Origin: Sphingomonas_Q fennica_A
GTDB taxonomy: Bacteria > Pseudomonadota > Alphaproteobacteria > Sphingomonadales > Sphingomonadaceae
Assembly (NCBI GenBank): GCA_036946415.1
Contig: JAQIJD010000005.1
Span: 191,787-255,786, forward strand
Length of the DNA: 64,000 nucleotides
Reading direction: 5' to 3'
The position numbers and the translations under genes were made by a program. The notes beneath the pieces were generated by a model. That model was not told the DNA's origin and ran no database searches. It worked only from the letters and a program-made list of their open reading frames with translations. This document shows, in pieces, positions 18,772 through 27,215 of the stretch (its first letter is position 1; every line of letters starts with the position of its first letter).

Positions 18772-19827
18772 ATGATGCGAACGTTCGTGGGATCGCTGTT
18801 GCTGGGCGCCATCGCCGCGCCGGCCGCCGCCGCGCCCGAACCGATCCCCGTCCGCATCGTCATCGTCACCGCCTTCGAGATCGGCGAGGATAGCGGCGAC
18901 CGCGCCGGCGAATATCAGGCGTGGGTGCCGGGCGCGCCTGAGATATTGGCGTTTCCCGCCGGGCACCGCCACCTCCGCTACGATCCGAAACGCCAGTTGC
19001 TGCTGCTTTCGACCGGCGTCGGCACCAATCGCGCCGCCGCCTCGGTGACGGCGCTGGGCTTCGATCCGCGCTTCGATCTAAGCCGCGCCTATTGGCTGGT
19101 GGCGGCGATCGCCGGGGTCGATCCGAAGGCCGCGCCGGTCGGCTCCGCGGCGTGGATCGGCGACGTGGTCGATACCGATTACGGCTATGCGGTCGATCCG
19201 CGCGAGGCGCCGAAGGGCTGGCCGACCGGCATGTTCGCGCGCGGCACCGGCCGCCCCTATGGCGAACCGCGCCCGGCGGATACCAGCTACAACCTCTTCC
19301 CGCTCAACAAGCCGCTGCGCGACTGGGCCTATCGGCTGACGGCGCGCGTGCCGCTGCCCGACAGCCCGGTCCTCGCGCGCATCCGTGCCGGCTATACCGC
19401 TTATCCAGCGGCGCAGGGCGGCCCGCGCATCCTGAAGGGCGCGGAGGCGAGCGGCCAGACCTTCTGGCACGGCAGGATGCTGAACGAGCATGTCGGCCGC
19501 TGGACCCGCTATTGGGGCGCGGACGAGCCGTTCGTGATGACCGCGATGGAGGATAGTGGCGTGCTGGGCGCGCTCGCCGGCCTGCAACGCGCGGGGAAGG
19601 CCGATGCCGCGCGGGCGATGGTGCTGCGGACGGGCAGCAACCATTCGGTGCAGCCCGCCGGGCAGGATGCGGCGGGCAGTCTGGTGGCGGAGAGCGATGG
19701 CCTGTCCGCGCTGCAACCCGCGCTCGACGCCGCCTTCCGGCTGGGAACGGTCGTGGCGGACGAGATAACCGGCCATTGGGACCGCTATCGCGACGAGATT
19801 CCGGGGGCAACGACCGCCGGCGAGTAA
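18772..19827 (+). CDS. Purine nucleoside permease (NUP family)
   Basis: A 351-residue exported protein of the NUP family, known from yeast nucleoside permease and present in many Gram-negative bacteria, where the fold resembles nucleoside phosphorylases. The signal peptide ends near AIAAPAAAAP. Family traits are RIVIVTAFEIG, LLLLSTGVGTNRAAAS, VAAIAGVDPKAAPVGSAAW, FVMTAMEDSG and LRTGSNHSVQPAGQDA. ATG 18772 (or the next, 18775) follows a weak ribosome site and starts the signal peptide. The TonB receptor follows after 26 nt, so the two are probably cotranscribed for nucleoside scavenging. Confidence 0.85.
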   Translation: MMRTFVGSLLLGAIAAPAAAAPEPIPVRIVIVTAFEIGEDSGDRAGEYQAWVPGAPEILAFPAGHRHLRYDPKRQLLLLSTGVGTNRAAASVTALGFDPRFDLSRAYWLVAAIAGVDPKAAPVGSAAWIGDVVDTDYGYAVDPREAPKGWPTGMFARGTGRPYGEPRPADTSYNLFPLNKPLRDWAYRLTARVPLPDSPVLARIRAGYTAYPAAQGGPRILKGAEASGQTFWHGRMLNEHVGRWTRYWGADEPFVMTAMEDSGVLGALAGLQRAGKADAARAMVLRTGSNHSVQPAGQDAAGSLVAESDGLSALQPALDAAFRLGTVVADEITGHWDRYRDEIPGATTAGE

Positions 19828-19853
19828 GGTGAAGCCAAAGGGGGGCTCCAACG

Positions 19854-22800
19854 ATGCTGAGGTTCACGGGGAATACCGCGATCGCCGCGGTGCTGATGAC
19901 GGTGGCGGCGGGCGCCGCCCATGCGCAGGAAGTGACGTCGACGGTGCGCGGCACCGTCACCGCCGGCGGCGTTCCGGTGGGCGGGGCGGAGGTGGTGGTG
20001 CTCCACGTCCCCTCCGGCACGCGCGCGACGACGACGACGGGCGCGGACGGCGCCTTCAGCAGTTCCGGCCTGCGCGTCGGCGGGCCGTTCACCGTGACGG
20101 TGACGGCGCCCGGCTATGCCCCGCAGAGCGTGACCGACCTGCAACTGACCGCCGGCCAGCCGTTCCGCCTGCCGATCGATCTGGCGCCCGTCGGCGAGGA
20201 GATCACGATCACCGGCCAGCGCACCCGCGCGATCGAGCAGTCGACGGGGCCGATCACGGTGCTGGGGCGCGAGGCGATCGCCGGCGTGGCGAGCGTGACG
20301 CGCGACATCCGCGACATCGCCCGGCGCGATCCCTTCGCCACGATCGATCCCAACAGCCGCGGCGTCATCATCGCCGGCCAGAACCCGCGCCTCAACCTGT
20401 TCTCGGTCGACGGGCAGCGCTTCTCGGACAATTTCGGCCTCAACAACGGCGGCCTGCCCACCGCGCGCGGCCCGGTGCCGCTGGATGCGATCGAGCAATT
20501 CTCGGTCAAGACCGCGCCCTATGACGTGACCGAGGGCAATTTCCAGGGCGGCTCGGTCAACGTCGTGCTGCGTTCGGGCACCAACAGCTTCACCGGATCG
20601 GCCTTCTACACCTATACCGGCGACAAGCTGGCCGGCGACCGGACGCGTGGCAGCGCCACCAACCCCAGCGGCCGCATCAACCTGAATTTCAAGAGCGACA
20701 ATTACGGCGCTTTCCTGTCCGGCCCGATCATCAAGGACAAATTGTTCTTCGCCGTCGCCTACGAGAAGCTGAAAGAGACAAGCCCGGTCCAGTTCGGCCT
20801 CGCCGGCTTCCCCAACGTGGTGCCGGGCGTGACGCAGGCGGTGCTGGACGAGGTGGGCGGCATCGCGCGCAGCCGTTACAATTACGATACGCTGGGCCTG
20901 CTCAACTTCTTTACCGAGGAAGACGAGAAATATACGGTCAAGCTGGACTGGAACGTCACGGACGGCCAGCGCCTGTCCGCCACCTATATCCGCAACGAAG
21001 GCACGCTGGGGCAGGACCCCAATTTCTCGACGGTGGCGCCCGCCAGCCCGGCGCTGTCGCTGGCTTCCAACCTCTATTACCGGCCGGAGACGGTCGATTC
21101 GGCGACCGTCCAGCTCAATTCGGACTGGGCGGACAATTTCCATTCGCAAATCCGCGCCAATTACCGCGAATATGATCTGCTGCCGCAGCCGCTCGGCGCG
21201 CTTTCGATCGGCCAGTTCCAGGTCTGCACCGATGCCACGAACCCGGCGACGGGGGCCGGCAATGCGCCGCAGACCTGTTCGCAAAACGTCGGAGCCACAC
21301 CTGGTGCGGCGCGGCTCTATTTCGGGCCGGACCAGTTCCGCCACGCCAACCTCGTCCAGACCAAGAGCTATGGCCTCGACGTGGTGCTGCGCTGGCAGTG
21401 GCGCGAACACAGCATCAAGTTGCAGGCGGCGTGGAACCGGCAGGACGCGCGCAACGTGTTCGTGCCCAATGCGCTCGGCACCTTCTACTTCGATTCCATT
21501 GCCGACCTGCGCATCGGCCGCGCCAGCCGGCTCGACCTGAACGGATCGACCACCGGCAACCTCGACGACATCGAGGCGAGCTTCGCCTACAACCAGTTCA
21601 ACTTCGGCTTGCAGGACAGCTGGGACATCAGCGACCGGCTGAACGTGACCTATGGCGTGCGCGCCGATCTGTTCGGCATGGGCGTGCGCCCGCCGCTCAA
21701 TACCGCCTTCGTCCAGCGCTACGGCTTCACCAACACCTATCAATTCGATGGCAAGCTGGTGGCGCAGCCGCGCTTCGGCCTGACGTGGAAGGCGACCGAC
21801 CAGATCGAGGTGCGATCGGGCGTGGGCCTGTTCGCCGGCGGTTCGCCCGACGTGTTCATCGGCAACAGCTTCTCGGTGCCGGGCGTGTTCAACAACGGCA
21901 TCAGCATCCAGCGCATTCCCACCGGCACCGGCTGCAACGTGGCGGTGGCGCTGTGCGCGGCGGCGCTGGACAATGTGACGGGCGCCAACTTCCCGGCAGC
22001 CGTCACCGACTTCCTGCGCACCAACACCGCTTCGATCGCGACCGCCGCTGTCAACGCGATGACCGGCGACTTCAAGCCCAGCTCCTCGTGGAAAGCGAGC
22101 CTCTCGGTCGACTGGAAGCCCGAGTTCGACTGGGCGGGCCGCGGCTGGACGCTGGGCGGCGACCTCTATGGCGGCCTCACCCAGAATGCGCCCGTCTATC
22201 GCGACATCCGCATCGTCGCCAACGGCACGCTGCCCGACGGCCGTCCGCGCTATGCGAGCCTGACGCCGGCCAGCCCCAACAACGACCTGCTGCTGTCCAA
22301 CACCAAGCGCGGCTATTCCTTCATCGCCATCGCCCGCATCGACAAGGCGTTCGATTTCGGCCTGCGCACCGGCGCCAGCTACACCTTCCAGGACGTGAAG
22401 GACGTGACGCCGTTCAATGGCACCACCGCGTCGGGCACCTACGGACAGGCGGCGATGGTCGATCCCAACCGGCCGGCCTATGGCCGTTCGCTTTACGAGA
22501 TTCGCAACACGCTGAAATTCTACGTCGATTTCGATCACGCCTTCTTCGGCGACTATAAGACGCGCTTCAGCCTGTTCGGCGAACGCCGCTCGGGCGCGCC
22601 CTACAGCCTGACGATGAACGACCCGGCCTTCGCCAACAGCCGCTCCAACGTGTTCGGCGTGACGGGGACGAGCAACCGCTTCCTGCTCTATGTGCCCAAC
22701 GTCTCGTCGATCGCGGCGGACCCGCGCGTCAGCTACGACAGCGCCGCCACCTTCGCCGCCTTCCAGTCCTATGTGCAGCAGGCGGGGCTGGAACAGGGCC

Positions 22801-23162
22801 AGATCGTCAAGAAGAACAGCGTGCGCGCGCCCAATTTCTTCAAGATCGATCTCCACGTCGATCAGGAGATTCCGGTGCCGATCGTCCGCACCGGGCGGCT
22901 GAAGCTGTTCGCGGACATGGAGAATGTGCTGAACTTCATCGATCGCGACTGGGGTTCGCTCCAGCAGATCGGCGTGATCAGCGCCGCCGCCTTCGCGCCG
23001 GTCGTCAACGTCTCCTGCTTGCAGGCCTCGGGCGCGGCGGTGACGTCGCTCGCCCAGACCTGCGCGCAATATCGCTATTCCAACTTCCAGTCGCCGACCC
23101 TCGTCAACCCCGGCCGCCTGTCGCTGTGGACGCTGCGGGTGGGCGCCAAGGTGCAGTTCTAG
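19854..23162 (+). CDS. TonB-dependent receptor with carboxypeptidase-regulatory-like N-terminus (Oar type)
   Basis: A 1102-residue outer-membrane receptor. After a signal peptide (about 1-24, ending AHAQ) comes a carboxypeptidase-regulatory-like beta-sandwich (about 28-112; VRGTVTAGGVPVGGAEVV). A plug follows (from about 117, EEITITGQRTRAIEQSTGP), then a long beta-barrel ending in an aromatic terminal strand (LRVGAKVQF) as needed for Bam assembly. These Oar-type receptors import large or poorly known substrates with TonB energy. Placed 26 nt after the NUP gene, it may supply nucleosides or nucleotides (inference). No frameshift is seen. Confidence 0.92.
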   Translation: MLRFTGNTAIAAVLMTVAAGAAHAQEVTSTVRGTVTAGGVPVGGAEVVVLHVPSGTRATTTTGADGAFSSSGLRVGGPFTVTVTAPGYAPQSVTDLQLTAGQPFRLPIDLAPVGEEITITGQRTRAIEQSTGPITVLGREAIAGVASVTRDIRDIARRDPFATIDPNSRGVIIAGQNPRLNLFSVDGQRFSDNFGLNNGGLPTARGPVPLDAIEQFSVKTAPYDVTEGNFQGGSVNVVLRSGTNSFTGSAFYTYTGDKLAGDRTRGSATNPSGRINLNFKSDNYGAFLSGPIIKDKLFFAVAYEKLKETSPVQFGLAGFPNVVPGVTQAVLDEVGGIARSRYNYDTLGLLNFFTEEDEKYTVKLDWNVTDGQRLSATYIRNEGTLGQDPNFSTVAPASPALSLASNLYYRPETVDSATVQLNSDWADNFHSQIRANYREYDLLPQPLGALSIGQFQVCTDATNPATGAGNAPQTCSQNVGATPGAARLYFGPDQFRHANLVQTKSYGLDVVLRWQWREHSIKLQAAWNRQDARNVFVPNALGTFYFDSIADLRIGRASRLDLNGSTTGNLDDIEASFAYNQFNFGLQDSWDISDRLNVTYGVRADLFGMGVRPPLNTAFVQRYGFTNTYQFDGKLVAQPRFGLTWKATDQIEVRSGVGLFAGGSPDVFIGNSFSVPGVFNNGISIQRIPTGTGCNVAVALCAAALDNVTGANFPAAVTDFLRTNTASIATAAVNAMTGDFKPSSSWKASLSVDWKPEFDWAGRGWTLGGDLYGGLTQNAPVYRDIRIVANGTLPDGRPRYASLTPASPNNDLLLSNTKRGYSFIAIARIDKAFDFGLRTGASYTFQDVKDVTPFNGTTASGTYGQAAMVDPNRPAYGRSLYEIRNTLKFYVDFDHAFFGDYKTRFSLFGERRSGAPYSLTMNDPAFANSRSNVFGVTGTSNRFLLYVPNVSSIAADPRVSYDSAATFAAFQSYVQQAGLEQGQIVKKNSVRAPNFFKIDLHVDQEIPVPIVRTGRLKLFADMENVLNFIDRDWGSLQQIGVISAAAFAPVVNVSCLQASGAAVTSLAQTCAQYRYSNFQSPTLVNPGRLSLWTLRVGAKVQF

Positions 23163-23184
23163 AACCGATCGGCAGGCGCGCACC

Positions 23185-23291
23185 GCTCCCCTCCCTGAAA
23201 GGGAGGAGCTGGGGGTGGGTTCTTGTCGAGGCTCGGTTCCGCTCGGCAACTGGCGAACCCACCCCCGACCCCTCCCTTTCAGGGAGGGGAG
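23185..23291. repeat. Palindromic repeat, family B, copy 1
   Basis: Arms at about 23185-23222 and 23254-23291 are inverted copies, rich in CCCCTCCC and GGGTGGG runs, around a variable 31-nt centre. Each arm also folds on itself (CCCTCCCTGAAAGGGAGG). It fills the 161-nt gap between two genes that end toward each other, the TonB receptor and the SDR, where it can serve as a two-way terminator. Related copies lie at 25352-25448 and inside glyS at 34888-34993. Confidence 0.85.
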
Positions 23292-23323
23292 TATTGTTGC
23301 CGTGCTATCGGACCCGCCGTGGA

Positions 23324-24238
23324 TCAGGTAAGGTCGTCCAGCCGCACCTGATGCCCGGCTTCCGCCGATGCCATCGCGGCGCGTCGGAGGCGTTCGATCT
23401 CCTGACGGGCGGGCGGGACCGGCTCGTCGGGGAGGGCGGCGACGCTCGCCTCGTAGATTTCGCGGAAGTCCTCGGCGAATTCGGGGTGGGTCAGGATCAG
23501 CGGGGCGTTGGCGCGGATGCCGGCCAGCGTCTTTTCGCCCACGACCAGCGGGTCCATCCCCGCCTCGAAGGCGGTGCCGAACCGTTCCAGCTCGCCGGGG
23601 GCGGGGGCCTCGAACCCGCTGTCGGCGAAGGCGGCGGGGCGGCGCAGCGCCGAATCCCAGGCGTTGGTGCGGGTGAGGCCGGGGCACATCAGCGATACGC
23701 CGATGCCGTGGGGGGCGAGATTGTAGCGCAGGCTTTCGGTCAGCCCGCGCACCGCGAACTTGCTGGCGGTGTAGATGCCCGCCTGCGGGCCGGGCAGGAA
23801 GGCGGCCATGCTGGCGACGTTGACGACATGGCCGCCCTCTCCATGCGCCTTGATCTTCGGCACGAAGCTGACGAGGCCGTTGACGACGCCGCCGAAATTG
23901 ACGCCCATGATCCAGTCGTAATCGGCATATGTCGCGGTGTCGGTCGGCCCGAACACGCTGACCCCGGCATTGTTGACGAGCAGGTGGACCGCGCCGAAGC
24001 GCGCCTCCACCGCATCCGCCGCGGCGGCGAAGCCGGCCCGGTCGGTGACGTCCAGCGGCACGAACAGCGGCGCCTCCAGCCCCTCGCCGGCAAACCAGCC
24101 CGCGGCCCGATCGCGGTGCGCTTCGTTGCGATAGCTGAGCGCCAGCCGCACGCCGGCGCGTCCCAATGCCTGGGCGATGCCGAGCCCGATTCCCGAGACG
24201 CCCGCCGAGACGAACGCCACCTTGCCCGCCCAGTCCAT
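23324..24238 (-). CDS. Short-chain dehydrogenase/reductase
   Basis: A 304-residue NAD(P)-dependent oxidoreductase of the classical SDR type. The cofactor motif is SAGVSGIGLGIA (12-23, a variant of TGxxxGIG), followed by NNAG, a catalytic Ser near NVASMAAF and the YTASK motif. The C-terminal 60 residues extend beyond a minimal SDR and are rich in acidic residues. ATG 24238 fits the usual short N-terminus. The substrate is unknown. The divergent SnoaL-like gene starts 87 nt away, so the pair may share a pathway for a small hydrophobic or aromatic compound (inference). Confidence 0.9.
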   Translation of the reverse strand: MDWAGKVAFVSAGVSGIGLGIAQALGRAGVRLALSYRNEAHRDRAAGWFAGEGLEAPLFVPLDVTDRAGFAAAADAVEARFGAVHLLVNNAGVSVFGPTDTATYADYDWIMGVNFGGVVNGLVSFVPKIKAHGEGGHVVNVASMAAFLPGPQAGIYTASKFAVRGLTESLRYNLAPHGIGVSLMCPGLTRTNAWDSALRRPAAFADSGFEAPAPGELERFGTAFEAGMDPLVVGEKTLAGIRANAPLILTHPEFAEDFREIYEASVAALPDEPVPPARQEIERLRRAAMASAEAGHQVRLDDLT

Positions 24239-24251
24239 CGCCGCTCTCCTC

Positions 24252-24280
24252 TTGACTTTGTCTTGTCGGCCGAGGCTAGT
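24252..24280 (+). promoter_or_regulatory. Possible promoter of the SnoaL-like gene
   Basis: TTGACT at 24252-24257, a 17-nt spacer, then GCTAGT at 24275-24280, 45 nt before the ATG. The -35 box is close to consensus and the -10 box weak. It lies in the 86-nt divergent gap. Confidence 0.35.
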
Positions 24281-24324
24281 GCGCCCGGATGCACGCGGCA
24301 AGCGGCACGGCGAGAGGAGCGGGC

Positions 24325-25014
24325 ATGAGCGAGATCGAGCAATTGCGGGCGATGACGCAGGCGCTGGCGGCGCGGGTCGACCGGCTTGAGGACGTCAACG
24401 CGATCCGCAAGCTGCACTATGCCTATGGCTATTACATCGACTTCTGCCAATATCACGATGTCGTGCAGCTGTTCGCGAAGGACGGCGAGGTCGTCTTCCT
24501 CTCCGGTATCTATCACGGGCACGAGGGGATCGGCCGCCTCTACGTGACGTGGTTCCAGGATTATTTCACCAAGGGGCGCGACGGGCCGGAGGACGGCTTC
24601 CTGCTCGATCACTTCCAGATGCAGGACATCATCACCGTCGCCGAAGACGGGCAGACCGCCAAGGGCCGCTTCCGCGCACTGCTGGCCGGCGGCATGCACG
24701 AAAGCCGCGAACATCGCCCCGAAGGCCTGCCCCAGCAATTCTACGAAGCCGGCATCTACGAGAATGATTATGTCCGCGAGGACGGTGTGTGGAAGATCAA
24801 GCGGCTCGACTATATGGTCCAGTGGCAGGCGGAATATGAGAAGGGCTGGGCGCATACCGTCGCGCACCTTCAGCCGCAGGTGAAGACCTATCCGGAAAAC
24901 CCGCTGGGGCCGGACGAACTGCTGCCCGAACAGCGCCAGACCTGGCCGCACCGCGCGCCGGTGCCGATGCATTATGCGCATCCCGTACTGGGACGGGCGC
25001 TCGCCGGCCGCTGA
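24325..25014 (+). CDS. SnoaL-like (NTF2-fold) protein
   Basis: A 229-residue protein that begins with a short helix (SEIEQLRAMTQALAARVDRL), then a SnoaL_4/NTF2-like domain. Typical parts are EDVNAIRKLHYAYGYYIDF, the Asp-containing FAKDGEVVF and YENDYVREDGVWKIKRLDY. The fold hosts polyketide cyclases, steroid isomerases and hydratases; the C-terminal extension (about 165-229) is Pro-rich. ATG 24325 has a clear GAGGAG ribosome site. No signal peptide. Function unknown; the SDR next door suggests small-molecule metabolism. Confidence 0.82.
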   Translation: MSEIEQLRAMTQALAARVDRLEDVNAIRKLHYAYGYYIDFCQYHDVVQLFAKDGEVVFLSGIYHGHEGIGRLYVTWFQDYFTKGRDGPEDGFLLDHFQMQDIITVAEDGQTAKGRFRALLAGGMHESREHRPEGLPQQFYEAGIYENDYVREDGVWKIKRLDYMVQWQAEYEKGWAHTVAHLQPQVKTYPENPLGPDELLPEQRQTWPHRAPVPMHYAHPVLGRALAGR

Positions 25015-25035
25015 CGGTTGCGCATTGCACAACCG
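25015..25035. promoter_or_regulatory. Near-perfect palindrome downstream of the SnoaL-like gene
   Basis: A 21-bp inverted repeat (CGGTTGCGCATTGCACAACCG) starts at the base after the stop codon and matches its own complement at all but the centre and one symmetric pair. No T-run follows, so it is a poor intrinsic terminator. It is 100 bp upstream of the small secreted-protein gene and could be an operator for it. Confidence 0.35.
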
Positions 25036-25134
25036 TATCGGCGCAGCTTGCATCCAGGCAGCCATCCGGCCTAAACATCGTTGGAACGGCAGCCCCCGGC
25101 AGAGGGGCGCCCGACGAATACAGAGGATGCCCGG

Positions 25135-25341
25135 ATGAGCCTTGCCCGCACCGCCGCCACCGCCGCTTTCGCCTTCGGTGCGATGCTCGCCGCCGCGCCG
25201 GTGCGGGCCGAAACGACACCGGTGCCCGCAACGCAGACGGCTGCGCTGCCGGCTGCGACGGGGGAAGTGCGGGATATCGTGCAGACCGCCTTCTTCCAGG
25301 CGCTGACGACGCCGGCTGCGACGGCGCCGGCGCCGCGATAA
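25135..25341 (+). CDS. Small exported hypothetical protein
   Basis: A 68-residue frame with a clear signal peptide (about 1-25: MSLARTAATAAFAFGAML, cleavage near VRAE) and a short Ala/Thr/Pro-rich mature part. It has an AGAGGA ribosome site at good spacing. I know no family for it. Low complexity limits confidence, but the signal peptide and ribosome site support a real gene. Confidence 0.5.
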   Translation: MSLARTAATAAFAFGAMLAAAPVRAETTPVPATQTAALPAATGEVRDIVQTAFFQALTTPAATAPAPR

Positions 25342-25351
25342 TATGTCCGGA

Positions 25352-25448
25352 AAGCCCCTCCCCTCAAGGGGGTGGGGCCTGCCGGCAGACCCCAGCGTTT
25401 TGGGGATGACAGACCCCACCCCCGGCCCCTCCCCTAAAGGGGAGGGGA
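25352..25448. repeat. Palindromic repeat, family B, copy 2
   Basis: Arms at about 25352-25380 and 25412-25448 pair (GCCCCTCCCCT..., GGGGTGGGGCCTG against AGACCCCACCCCC). The centre holds a small hairpin, CCCCAGCGTTTTGGGG. Like copy 1, it occupies the space between two genes that end toward each other and stops 2 nt short of the maoC-like stop codon. Confidence 0.85.
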
Positions 25449-25449
25449 G

Positions 25450-25902
25450 TTATGAGGTTCGATCCCCCCGCCGCCGGTGAAGGCCGATCGCGATCAGCGA
25501 CAGCACGGGCTTGCTGTCCTGATTGAACGCCGTCCACCGCACGCGCGACGATCCGCGATCGGGCTTGGAGCGGGACGGGGTCACCGCCAGCACCTCGCCT
25601 TCCATCGTCAGCGTATCGCCGGGATAGACGGGGGCGAGCCAGCGCAGCTCGTCGATGCCGATGCCGCCCATCGTGCCGCCGTCCTGCGGCTCGCCCTCGA
25701 CGAACATCGCCATCATCAGCGAGGCGGTCTGGAAGCCGCTGGCGGCGAGGCGGCCGAAATGCGTCTTCGCCGCCGCCTCGTCGTCGAGGTGGAAGGGTTG
25801 CGGATCGTAGGTGCGGGCGAAATCCAGCACCGCCTCGCGCGTCACCGCGCGGGGGCCGTAGCGGCGGGTGTCTCCGACCGTCAGATCGTCCAGCCAGGCC
25901 AT
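25450..25902 (-). CDS. MaoC-like (R)-specific enoyl-CoA hydratase family protein
   Basis: A 150-residue single hot-dog-fold protein. The hydratase motif lies around FARTYDPQPFHLDDEAA, with an Asp and His placed as in MaoC/PhaJ, followed by FGRLAASGFQTASL. C-terminal strands DTLTMEGEVLAVTPSRSKPD complete the fold. Such proteins hydrate (2E)-enoyl-CoA esters; the exact CoA ester is unknown. Its ATG overlaps the ychF stop (ATGA), so it is read as a follower of ychF, a linkage that appears incidental. Confidence 0.88.
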   Translation of the reverse strand: MAWLDDLTVGDTRRYGPRAVTREAVLDFARTYDPQPFHLDDEAAAKTHFGRLAASGFQTASLMMAMFVEGEPQDGGTMGGIGIDELRWLAPVYPGDTLTMEGEVLAVTPSRSKPDRGSSRVRWTAFNQDSKPVLSLIAIGLHRRRGDRTS

Positions 25903-27002
25903 CAGACGTTGAACCGGAACAGCATGATGTCGCCGTCGTGGACGACATAATCCTTGCCTTCAGACCGCAGCTTGCCCGCCTCGCGCGCCGCCGCCTCGCC
26001 ACCGAGCGCGACGTAATCGGCATGGGCCATCGTCTCGGCGCGGATGAAGCCGCGCTCGAAATCGGTGTGGATCGCGCCCGCCGCCTGCGGCGCCTTGGAG
26101 CCGGCCGGGATCGTCCAGGCGCGCGCCTCCTTGGGGCCGACGGTGAAGAAGGTGAGGAGGTGGAGCAGTTCGTAGCCGGCGCGGATGACGCGGGCGAGGC
26201 CGGTTTCTTCGAGGCCCAGGTCTGCGAGGAAATCGGCGCGGTCGGCGGGGTCGAGCGTCACGATCTCCGCTTCGATCGCCGCCGAGACGACCACGGCCTT
26301 GGCCCCTTCTGCCGCGGCCTTCTCGAACACCTTGGCCGACAGCGCATTGCCGGTGGCGGCGGCGCCTTCGTCGACGTTGCAGACGTAGAGGACCGGCTTG
26401 GCGGTGAGAAGCTGCGCCTGATCGAAGATGCGGCGCTCGTCCTCGTCCTTCGGCTCGGTGGCGCGGGCGGGGCGGCCGGCGCGGAGATGGTCGAGCGCCT
26501 GCCCCAGCACGGAGGCGGCGGACTTCGCCTCCTTGTCGCCTTGCGCGGCCTTCTTGACGAAGGCGGGGACGCGCTTCTCGAGGCTTTCGAGGTCGGCCAG
26601 CATCAGCTCGGTCCCGACCGTCTCGGCATCGGCGATCGGATCGACCTTGCCCTCGACGTGGGTGACATCGCCATCCTCGAAGCAGCGCAGGACGTGGACG
26701 ATCGCGTCCGTCTCGCGGATGTTGGCGAGGAACTGGTTGCCGAGGCCCTCGCCCTTGCTCGCCCCGCGGACGAGGCCGGCGATGTCGACGAAGGCGAGCT
26801 GGGTCTCGATGATCTTGGCCGAACCGCCGATCTTCGCGATCTCGTAGAGGCGCGGATCGGGTACGGCGACCTGGCCGACGTTCGGTTCGATCGTGCAGAA
26901 CGGGTAATTGGCCGCCTGCGCCGCGGCCGTCTCCGTCAGCGCGTTGAAAAGGGTGGACTTGCCGACGTTCGGAAGCCCCACGATGCCGCAGCGAAAACCC
27001 AT
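25902..27002 (-). CDS. ychF: YchF (OLA1) family ATPase
   Basis: A 366-residue Obg-like P-loop protein. G1 is GLPNVGKST (9-17), followed by NYPFCTIEPNVG, G3 FVDIAGLVRGAS, and the NxxE-type motif region (YVCNVDEG) that explains ATP preference. A coiled-coil insert (about 130-200) and a C-terminal TGS domain with FFTVGPKEARAW and HTDFERGFIRAE complete the family pattern. YchF binds ribosomes and is linked to stress responses and translation start. It has a good AAGGA ribosome site. Intact and of normal length. Confidence 0.97.
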   Translation of the reverse strand: MGFRCGIVGLPNVGKSTLFNALTETAAAQAANYPFCTIEPNVGQVAVPDPRLYEIAKIGGSAKIIETQLAFVDIAGLVRGASKGEGLGNQFLANIRETDAIVHVLRCFEDGDVTHVEGKVDPIADAETVGTELMLADLESLEKRVPAFVKKAAQGDKEAKSAASVLGQALDHLRAGRPARATEPKDEDERRIFDQAQLLTAKPVLYVCNVDEGAAATGNALSAKVFEKAAAEGAKAVVVSAAIEAEIVTLDPADRADFLADLGLEETGLARVIRAGYELLHLLTFFTVGPKEARAWTIPAGSKAPQAAGAIHTDFERGFIRAETMAHADYVALGGEAAAREAGKLRSEGKDYVVHDGDIMLFRFNV

Positions 27003-27090
27003 GACCGTCCTTCAGGCGTGGCGCGATGCCACCATCTGGACGCGCTGATAGTCGCTGGCGGCAGGCTTGGCGAGGGGCGGGCGTCGCTTG

Positions 27091-27210
27091 ATCCCCTCGC
27101 GGGGATGGCGGTACCGGCCCACACCCCCAACCGACCTCCCATAGCATATCCTGATTGGGAGGCCGGGTGGGGGTGTGGGCCGGTGCCGCCCCGATCCGGC
27201 TCCGCCGGAT
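27091..27210 (+). repeat. Three-hairpin repeat, family C, copy 1
   Basis: Left hairpin ATCCCC-tcgc-GGGGAT (27091-27106), a central palindrome with about 31-bp arms (27110-27140 and 27157-27187) around the loop ATAGCATATCCTGATT, and a right hairpin GATCCGGC-tcc-GCCGGATC (27192-27210). A second copy at 47162-47282 has the same order, the same loop except one base, and different but self-complementary stems. It lies between the end of the TonB receptor and the start of ychF. Confidence 0.85.
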
Positions 27211-27215
27211 CGAAT

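Noticed and set aside
19785..23687. A 1300-codon open frame on the minus strand opposite the TonB receptor
   Set aside because: It is a GC-bias shadow: no recognisable domain, Arg/Gly/His-rich low-complexity protein, no ribosome site, and it fully overlaps a clear receptor gene.
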